Part shown: positions 58,675-64,000 of the stretch, piece by piece | How positions within the stretch are numbered: position 1 is the stretch's first letter | How the letters are laid out: every line of letters starts with the position of its first letter | From: Novimethylophilus kurashikiensis | GTDB lineage: Bacteria > Pseudomonadota > Gammaproteobacteria > Burkholderiales > Methylophilaceae | Assembly: GCF_003112435.1 (NCBI RefSeq) | Contig: NZ_BDOQ01000007.1 | Location: 124,001-188,000, forward strand | DNA length: 64,000 bases | Reading direction: 5' to 3' | Translations under genes and position numbers: made by a program | The notes under the pieces: generated by a model | What the model was told of the DNA's origin: nothing | Database searches by the model: none | What the model saw: the letters and a program-made list of their open reading frames with translations, nothing else

Positions 58675-60063
58675 ATGAAATCGCCTATCGAGTCTCTGGT
58701 CAGCTGGATAAACAGCTTCAACCCATACTCTCCTGATAAGCTGGCACCGGCTGCCGGCGGCAACCCGCTTCCGCTCACGACAGAGGGCTCAAACTCAAAG
58801 ATGCCTTGGGTGTTCGCCGGGTTTTTCGTTGCATTTGCCGGCTGGGCGGTCATCGCTCCCATTGATTCAGGTGTCGTGCTCAATGGCGTGGTGGTCGTGC
58901 AGGGTAACCGAAAGGTGGTGCAGCATCCCTTGGGTGGAGTTGTTTCATCCATCATGGTGAAGGAGGGGTCGCATGTCCGCGCCGGCGACCTGCTCTTCAA
59001 GCTCAACCCGCTGAACACGGAAGCCAACCTTGCAGGCGCTGAAGTCGACTATATCGAGGCGCTGGTGACGGAGTCCAGGTTGAAATCCGAGCGGGAAGGG
59101 GCCCCAGAGATTCGATGGGACGCGGACCTGGCGCCATACACCAAAGACCCCCGCTTTGAAGCCGCCAAGGCCGTCCAAACCGGCCTGTTTATGGCCAGAA
59201 AGGGAGAGCTCAAGGCTCAGCAGGGCGCCTTGTCGCAACAGATTGCCGGCTTGAAAGCGCAGAATGCCGGGCTGGAGGAGTCTCAAGCTCCGCGCACGCA
59301 GCAGATTGCCCTGCTTTCGGAAGAGGTCCGGAATAACCGCGAGCTTGCGGCCGAGGGACATGTCCCTCGCGCCCGGGTTAGTGAGTTGGAGCGGCAGCTG
59401 GCGGAAGCCAATGTGAGTCTGTCGGAAATGCAGGCGGAAAAGGGAAAAAATCTCACCGCCATCGCCGGACTGGAATTCCAGTTGGCGCAATCGAAGGCGA
59501 CTTGGCTCAAGGAGCTGGAAACCCAGTTGGTGGATGCTGAGAAATCCCATATCTCGCTCAAAGCCAAGGTCGCCTCGTTCAAGAGCGAGCTGGCCCAAAC
59601 GGACGTTCGAGCGCCAGCCGCTGGCATCGTGGTTGGACTCAAGGTGAATACAGTAGGGGGTGTGGTCGCGCCGGGGCAAACGCAGATGGAAATCGTCCCG
59701 GAAGACTCCCCGCTTATCGTTGAGGCCGATGTGCCGACGAACATGATTGATAAGGTACATGCTGGGCTCTTGGCTGATTTGCGGTTCTCAGCCTTCAACA
59801 CCATATCGACGCCCGTCGTAGCTGGCCGCGTGAAGCTCGTTGGCGCCGACCGACAGTTGGCGCAACCTCCCGTCCATCCGAACGACTATTATCTGGCGCA
59901 AGTCGAAACCTCCGCCCAGGGCGTACGCCAGCTTGATGGAAAGGTAATTCAAGCCGGGATGCCCGTGGAAGTCGTCGTCAAGACTGGTGAGCGCAGCTTT
60001 ATGTCGTACCTCCTGAAGCCGCTGCAAGACCGCTTGGCCCGGTCGTTCAAGGAAGGGATGTGA
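58675..60063 (+). CDS. HlyD-type membrane-fusion protein of type I secretion
   Basis: 462 residues from the ATG at 58675 (AAGGTGG upstream). One membrane helix (about 44-61), a biotinyl-lipoyl half with VVVVQGNRKVVQHPLGGVV, a long coiled coil (about 120-315), then the second half with VRAPAAGIVVGLKV and a beta-barrel. This is the typical HlyD or PrtE layout. It links the ABC protein with the outer-membrane TolC-type protein. The final ATGTGATG joins it to the next gene. Confidence 0.9.
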   Translation: MKSPIESLVSWINSFNPYSPDKLAPAAGGNPLPLTTEGSNSKMPWVFAGFFVAFAGWAVIAPIDSGVVLNGVVVVQGNRKVVQHPLGGVVSSIMVKEGSHVRAGDLLFKLNPLNTEANLAGAEVDYIEALVTESRLKSEREGAPEIRWDADLAPYTKDPRFEAAKAVQTGLFMARKGELKAQQGALSQQIAGLKAQNAGLEESQAPRTQQIALLSEEVRNNRELAAEGHVPRARVSELERQLAEANVSLSEMQAEKGKNLTAIAGLEFQLAQSKATWLKELETQLVDAEKSHISLKAKVASFKSELAQTDVRAPAAGIVVGLKVNTVGGVVAPGQTQMEIVPEDSPLIVEADVPTNMIDKVHAGLLADLRFSAFNTISTPVVAGRVKLVGADRQLAQPPVHPNDYYLAQVETSAQGVRQLDGKVIQAGMPVEVVVKTGERSFMSYLLKPLQDRLARSFKEGM

Positions 60064-61325
60064 TGCGTACCACCTATCGCCTGCTTGCCTTGCTGGTGGC
60101 AAGCCTGCTCGGTAGCACAACCGCAAGCGCCGGACCATTCACCGAAGGCTATGCCGCTGCGCGCGGTACCGATAGCCTCTTTCTCTCCGCCGCGCCTGAG
60201 AAGGAGGCGGCTGGGTGGGCGGCCATGACAGCCCGCGCCGCGTACCTGCCGTCGGCCCAGCTTCAGCAACAGCAGCAATACAGTACCTCCTCGCTTACTA
60301 GCCGCACATTCAGTGTGAGCCAGCCCGTGTTCTCCATCGACAAGGCCGCTACCGTGATGGAAAGCACGCCCCGACTCAGGAGCGCGGAAAGCGTGTATGT
60401 CCAACGTGAGAATGACCTCGCTACCCGCTATTTCAAGGCCCTCGCGGACTGGTTGAAGGCGAGTGAAGGTCTCCGCCTCACCAGCGCCAAGAAAACGGCT
60501 TACACGCAGCAATATGAGGCTGCCAAACGCGCGCTCCTCGCGGGGGAGGGGACTGTCTCCGACCGGCAAGATGCCTTGTTGCGACTCGAACAGGCGCAAT
60601 CAGAAGAGGTTTTGCTCGAGGCGCAACAGCAGGCCGCTGCCAACGAGGTGCAAATGATTTCCGGGGTGGCGCCGAATGACACGTGGTCGACCCTGACCGT
60701 CGGAGAACTGCCCAAGCTTCCCGAGCAGGAGGACTGTTTGCGCGAGGCCCTTGCCCACAACCCGCAGCTCCTGCAAGCCCAGTCTGATAAGGAAATGGCA
60801 GACCTTGGTGTTTGGAAAGCTCGCGGCGCCCTGGCTCCGCAGGTGTCCGTGGTAGTGGCGCATACGACGGTAAGCAATTTCACCACCGAGTACACCGGTA
60901 TCCAGGTCAGCATGCCATTGGGCGTCGCCCCGGTAGGCCAGGCGTTAAGCGCCAGCGCCAATGCCGACCGCCAGCGCTGGCTGACGCTGGATGCGGAAAA
61001 CAAGGTAAAACTCGACGTACGGAAGCTTTATGCCCAGTTCAAAGCAGGCGTGGCCGAGGTCAGTATGCGCAAGACCGCAGTGGAAACAGCCAGTCTTGGG
61101 GTGGAGGCCAATATGAAGAGCTACCAGGGCGGCGTTCGCACAAAAACAGATGTGCTCAACGCGATACAGGCCTTGTATCAAGCCAAGCAGGATTTGGTAA
61201 CAGCTCAAATTGCCCTGGCTGAGAGCTACCTCAACCTCGAGCTGACACAAGGCACGCGCCCGGAGGCGATTCTGCAATCCCTGGATGGCTACCTGTTCGC
61301 CAAAATTGACAAAACTAGTATTTAG
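60063..61325 (+). CDS. TolC-family outer-membrane efflux/secretion protein
   Basis: 420 residues with a Sec signal cut after ASA. Long alpha-helical hairpins (about 90-190 and 290-400) with repeats such as ANADRQRWLTLDAENKVKLDVRK and YQAKQDLVTAQIALAESYLNLE are typical of TolC. It overlaps the HlyD stop by one base. With the two upstream genes it makes a complete type I exporter. No obvious substrate with Gly-Asp repeats is in the window. Confidence 0.88.
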   Translation: MRTTYRLLALLVASLLGSTTASAGPFTEGYAAARGTDSLFLSAAPEKEAAGWAAMTARAAYLPSAQLQQQQQYSTSSLTSRTFSVSQPVFSIDKAATVMESTPRLRSAESVYVQRENDLATRYFKALADWLKASEGLRLTSAKKTAYTQQYEAAKRALLAGEGTVSDRQDALLRLEQAQSEEVLLEAQQQAAANEVQMISGVAPNDTWSTLTVGELPKLPEQEDCLREALAHNPQLLQAQSDKEMADLGVWKARGALAPQVSVVVAHTTVSNFTTEYTGIQVSMPLGVAPVGQALSASANADRQRWLTLDAENKVKLDVRKLYAQFKAGVAEVSMRKTAVETASLGVEANMKSYQGGVRTKTDVLNAIQALYQAKQDLVTAQIALAESYLNLELTQGTRPEAILQSLDGYLFAKIDKTSI

Positions 61326-61392
61326 TTGTATATTTATCAGTTGCCGATGTCATTCTAACACGGCTTTTCATGAATTCATTGATAGGTGATGT

Positions 61393-61653
61393 ATGCGTAA
61401 GCGCCCCTCTGGCCGCAAGGTCCCGGCTATTGTCGAGACCTACCTCGGTAAGTCTTCGACCGTAAATTCACACGCCCCTGCTATCCAGCAGCCGGCATCT
61501 ACACCAGTGACCGCCGCGCCTATGCGCGCGATGACGTGGCGTGGCACGACTATCGAGCGTCATGCGGATGGATATGCAGCCCGTCTGAACAGTGGGCGTG
61601 AAATCAAGGCCGGTTCTGCGTTTGGTCTGCTCAAAGCATTGCTCGTCGGTTAA
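61393..61653 (+). CDS. Small hypothetical protein
   Basis: 86 residues, basic N-terminus (MRKRPSGRKVPAIVETYLG), Pro/Ala linker, then a compact C-terminal part (TIERHADGYAARLNSGREIK) with alternating strands. GGTGATG-type ribosome site. No family recognised. It is a free-standing small gene convergent with the next leftward group, with a shared hairpin between them. Confidence 0.6.
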   Translation: MRKRPSGRKVPAIVETYLGKSSTVNSHAPAIQQPASTPVTAAPMRAMTWRGTTIERHADGYAARLNSGREIKAGSAFGLLKALLVG

Positions 61654-61688
61654 GGACTTGTTATGCCGACCGCGGGTCTAAAGTGAAA

Positions 61689-61712
61689 AGCAGCTCCGCA
61701 AAGGGAGCTGCT
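61689..61712 (-). terminator. Intrinsic terminator, leftward
   Basis: Minus strand AGCAGCTCC/GGAGCTGCT with loop CTTTGC, followed by TTTCACTTT. It ends the leftward three-gene group. Confidence 0.8.
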
Positions 61713-61719
61713 TGAGAGG

Positions 61720-61989
61720 TTAGTATCGCAGCTGTTGGCCGTGCCGACCGCGTTGATACCATGGATGATTGGCGCTCGGCGATTCGCGTAAGCTTCCGAT
61801 GTAGTCGAGTGCTCCCAGGTCGTACTCATTACGAGAATGAGTCAGACGCAACAGACCAATCTTGTCTTTGGCCACTGAATCAGGCGACTCAACAACCGCC
61901 ACTGAGGCCATCTGCAAGGCCGCTACTGCGCGAATAGACTGCGCATGCGAAGTAACGACTACCTTTACTTCCTTATCATCACTAGACAT
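61720..61989 (-). CDS. Small hypothetical protein
   Basis: 89 residues from the ATG at 61989, overlapping the previous stop by eight bases; an ATG at 62019 is a longer alternative. N-terminal half VVVTSHAQSIRAVAALQMAS looks like an alternating strand and helix; the C-terminus is rich in Tyr, Arg and Gly (HPWYQRGRHGQQLRY). No family recognised. Third gene of a leftward operon. Confidence 0.55.
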   Translation of the reverse strand: MSSDDKEVKVVVTSHAQSIRAVAALQMASVAVVESPDSVAKDKIGLLRLTHSRNEYDLGALDYIGSLRESPSANHPWYQRGRHGQQLRY

Positions 61990-62308
61990 CCTGGCTTTCC
62001 TTTCCGCAATGTTTTTCATAGATGGAATTGAGAACCTCTTTCTGCTTGGTGGTTAAATCAAGCAAGGCGATACCCTCGACATTGCTCATACCGAAGGATT
62101 CGGCTTTATGCTTCATGTCGCGGATGAACTTGGTTTCCCATTCCGAGAAGTCGCCGCTTTCCAGCACCAGCGCGTGAAGCGCCAAAACCTTCCTGGAAAT
62201 TGGCTCGATGCGAGTTTTCAGGCGCGTAAGATACGCCTGGTATTCAGCTTCCTTCTCTTCCTCAGTCTTAGGCTGTCCCAACTTATCCCAATCAATTTTG
62301 AAGGCCAT
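61982..62308 (-). CDS. Small helical hypothetical protein
   Basis: 108 residues from the ATG at 62308 (AGGAGG site). Mostly charged helices with a conserved-looking KIDWDKLGQPKTEEEKEAEY start and a FIRDMKHKAESFGMSNVEG middle. The pattern fits a small binding or regulatory protein. It overlaps the upstream gene by 17 bases and the downstream gene by eight, typical of tight plasmid operons. Unknown function. Confidence 0.6.
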   Translation of the reverse strand: MAFKIDWDKLGQPKTEEEKEAEYQAYLTRLKTRIEPISRKVLALHALVLESGDFSEWETKFIRDMKHKAESFGMSNVEGIALLDLTTKQKEVLNSIYEKHCGKESQDV

Positions 62309-62717
62309 GAGGCACCTCCTTATGGGTGACGGTGTTCGCCAGATGATGCATGAGCCAGTAAGCGACTTCATGCCCATCGCGGTCCATGTTGTAACCCTGA
62401 CGGCGACACGCTTCGACCAGCTGGTAGCCCGGCATCGCGCCCATGGATGAAAGCGCCTGATGCAGCCTGCCGGCAGCGACACAGAATTCATCGAAATCCC
62501 GCGACTCTACTTGCTCCTCCACTGCGTCATCATCGAGGCCCGCCGTCGGGTCGGCATACAACGGCCCTTCGAAAATGAGGTCGGGGTCATTTTGACGCAC
62601 CAACCCAAACCAGCCTTTCGGCCAATCAGGATTGTCAGCGGTTGATTGCAGCAGGGAATAGCCAGGCAAAACGTCGGCGGCAATGACTCGCGCCTCAGTC
62701 AAACATTGTAAACACAT
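62292..62717 (-). CDS. Hypothetical protein
   Basis: 141 residues with GGAGG before the ATG. CxxC near the start (MCLQCLTEARV), an acidic middle (AGLDDDAVEEQVESRDFDEF) and a C-terminal helical part with His residues (DRDGHEVAYWLMHHLA). No known family. First gene of a leftward operon with its own promoter at 62752. Confidence 0.6.
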   Translation of the reverse strand: MCLQCLTEARVIAADVLPGYSLLQSTADNPDWPKGWFGLVRQNDPDLIFEGPLYADPTAGLDDDAVEEQVESRDFDEFCVAAGRLHQALSSMGAMPGYQLVEACRRQGYNMDRDGHEVAYWLMHHLANTVTHKEVPHGLQN

Positions 62718-62751
62718 TTTTCCTCCTTATAAATTGTATGTTACCAGTTCT

Positions 62752-62780
62752 TGTATAGCATTTAAAGGATATTTTGCCTA
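62752..62780 (-). promoter_or_regulatory. Promoter of the leftward three-gene group
   Basis: On the minus strand, TAGGCA (62780-62775), 17-base spacer, TATACA (62757-62752) in the context GCTATACA, with the ATG at 62717. It faces away from a rightward GCTATACG element. Confidence 0.55.
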
Positions 62781-62787
62781 GTTAAGC

Positions 62788-62793
62788 TATACG
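62788..62793 (+). promoter_or_regulatory. Putative -10 element for the 280-residue gene
   Basis: GCTATACG, 32 bases before the ATG at 62820. No clear -35. Confidence 0.4.
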
Positions 62794-62819
62794 AGGACTG
62801 TGCATAATAAGAGAGTGCC

Positions 62820-63662
62820 ATGGATAAGTTCTTATGCTGGGTAGACTCCGCGATAAAAATTGGTCTTGAACTAGCGCTTCACAATGCCTACGGGCATCCA
62901 TTCAATGAAATCGATGAGGCCTGGGCCGGGCAGGGGTATCGCCTATGTGCCAGTGCAGCTGAAAATGCGGTCGGCGGCGAGCAGGTCGAGATTCACCTTT
63001 CCCCTAACAAGCAATCACTTCAGGTTGTGCTTACCTATCAGGAACGCTGCGAATCCCATGTTGTGGGTTCTTTTTCTGTTTCCGAGGTGGTAAACGCTAC
63101 CAAGCTCGCATGCCGAGTCGTGTCCGGTCATCTTGAGTACGCCGAAGCTATCGAAGTCGCTAAAGCGCGGGGATACTCCGTTTCCTACCAGGAGCCAAGC
63201 GGAGAAGTTGCCGGCATTTATTCCTGCTCATTAGGGGTTCTGCCGCGTGTAGGCCCGTGCAGCTCGGAGCTTGAGGCCTGGCGCCAGGTTGTTGAACGAC
63301 TTGCGTTGGTAAAGCCTGGGGAGACCGTGTGGCGCTCAAGTGAGTTTGGCCGCGTGACTACCACCAATGTGCTGCTTAAAGATGGTGAACTTGGCGCGAT
63401 GACCCGGAAGAAGCGCATCGAGGTCCGCCGGCTTGAGGACCACTACGAACTATTCCTCCTTGAGCGCCGCTATTTGCCAGGGGAATACCCACGCGACACC
63501 CGTCAGGATAGGCTGCCGGTCTACGGCCACCCCTGGCAATTCAGCTCGCTTGATGAGGCCCGGAAGGCCGCTCATATGGATATCTGCGACTACGAAGGGA
63601 GTGAGATGGAGGAGCTCAATTACATCGCGGAATTCCTCAAGGCTGAGGCCGCGGCCCTGTAA
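62820..63662 (+). CDS. Hypothetical protein, 280 residues
   Basis: Soluble protein with no signal. N-terminal segment VDSAIKIGLELALHNAYGHPFNEIDEAW, then alternating strands, a second half with LLKDGELGAMTRKKRIEVRRL and an acidic helical end. Two similar stretches built on long beta-strands and helices suggest a duplicated small domain, but I cannot prove homology. No family recognised. It ends with a bidirectional terminator. Confidence 0.58.
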   Translation: MDKFLCWVDSAIKIGLELALHNAYGHPFNEIDEAWAGQGYRLCASAAENAVGGEQVEIHLSPNKQSLQVVLTYQERCESHVVGSFSVSEVVNATKLACRVVSGHLEYAEAIEVAKARGYSVSYQEPSGEVAGIYSCSLGVLPRVGPCSSELEAWRQVVERLALVKPGETVWRSSEFGRVTTTNVLLKDGELGAMTRKKRIEVRRLEDHYELFLLERRYLPGEYPRDTRQDRLPVYGHPWQFSSLDEARKAAHMDICDYEGSEMEELNYIAEFLKAEAAAL

Positions 63663-63665
63663 ATG

Positions 63666-63694
63666 AAAAAGCCCAGGATTCCTGGGCTTTGTTG
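63666..63694. terminator. Bidirectional terminator
   Basis: Stem AAGCCCAGGA/TCCTGGGCTT, with flanking A and T runs, serving both the 280-residue gene and the leftward ClpP-like gene. Confidence 0.85.
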
Positions 63695-63702
63695 TATCTA
63701 GG

Positions 63703-64000
63703 CTAGTCTTCCTGCGGAGACTCGACGGCTTGCGCCTGACGGAATTCATGCAGGCGATTGAGGCGGGGAATGATTTCGTGCTGGCGCAGCCACAGGTCGC
63801 CACCTTTCAGAACGGAGGTCACCTCATCATCGGTCAGGAAGGGGACGCACACTTCACGCATGATTTGCTCGAACCAGGGCGATACAGCTGCGATTTCCGC
63901 GGCTTGCTCATTCCCCTTACCGTACATGCCACCGGAATAGTTGTGGAACATGAGGATGCCCTTGCTGCTGATGACGTGCTTGTCGCCGGCGACGTAGAGC
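63703..64000 (-). CDS. ClpP-like (S14 family) protease, N-terminal part outside the window
   Basis: The frame is open to the right edge, so only the C-terminal 98 or so residues are seen. SSKGILMFHNYSGGMYGKGNE matches the ClpP stretch with MIHQPLGG, including the catalytic His, and the following helix (EQAAEI) also fits. LTDDEVTSVLKGGDLWL resembles the end of the fold. The Ser lies outside. Phage- and plasmid-type S14 proteases such as TepA-like proteins are short and often unlinked to ClpX. Placement as ClpP is moderately sure. Confidence 0.6.
   Translation of the reverse strand, partial: LYVAGDKHVISSKGILMFHNYSGGMYGKGNEQAAEIAAVSPWFEQIMREVCVPFLTDDEVTSVLKGGDLWLRQHEIIPRLNRLHEFRQAQAVESPQED

Noticed and set aside
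1-64000. CRISPR array, tRNA or rRNA genes, IS elements
   Set aside because: No regularly spaced direct repeats, cloverleaf-like sequences, rRNA signatures or transposase frames with terminal inverted repeats were seen on either strand.

Overview
The window looks like part of a large conjugative plasmid (or a comparably large integrative element) of a Gram-negative proteobacterium. The evidence is a type-F mating-pair-formation gene cluster, a MobH-type relaxase, VirD4/TraD-type coupling proteins, many secreted proteins with Sec signals, a type I secretion operon, an ExbB/ExbD/TonB set, and a CTGT-N8-ACAG LexA box of the beta/gamma-proteobacterial kind. GC content looks moderate to high in genes, with AT-rich promoters between them. 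I cannot name the host or incompatibility group: no replication initiator, partition gene, resistance gene, transposase, rRNA or tRNA gene was found.

Layout. (1) 1-11333: a RecJ-type exonuclease, several unknown small genes, a Nuc-type phospholipase-D nuclease, and a leftward operon headed by a family-A DNA polymerase with a proofreading domain, followed by a GNAT-like protein, a cREC-type receiver and unknown genes. A rightward zinc-finger/Toprim primase-like gene follows. (2) 11432-18526, all leftward: an envelope module with a TraN-like cysteine-rich secreted protein, ExbD, ExbB, TonB-like, a lytic transglycosylase, an SSB-like protein and a DsbA-like thiol oxidoreductase. (3) 18718-26554: a RecD2-like helicase, SRAP/YedK, a LexA-controlled UmuC polymerase and a DinG-type helicase. 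(4) 26880-54507, almost all rightward: the transfer region, with two near-identical pilins, TraL, E, K, B, V, C, TrbI, an S26 pilin peptidase, TraF, TraH, TraG, the relaxase TraI, a giant TraN, the TraD coupling ATPase, a degenerate TraD paralogue and a small membrane protein. TraU, TraW and TrbC are not recognisable here. (5) 54610-61325: a hybrid histidine kinase with two receivers and an Hpt domain, then a complete type I secretion system (ABC, HlyD, TolC). (6) 61393-64000: small unknown genes and the edge of a ClpP-like protease gene.

How it fits together. Regions 1 and 3 give the element its own DNA processing and SOS-linked repair kit: exonuclease, polymerase, primase-like protein, helicases, translesion polymerase and abasic-site protein. 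Region 4 builds the pilus and channel and processes DNA for transfer. Region 2 may couple the proton-motive force to an outer-membrane process linked with transfer; this is inference. Many promoters share strong sigma70-like hexamers 17 bp apart (TTGACA or TTGCGA, then TATACT). A second set has only a conserved CTATAC core. In two cases (trbI and traD) the promoter sits so close to the start codon that the mRNA may be leaderless.
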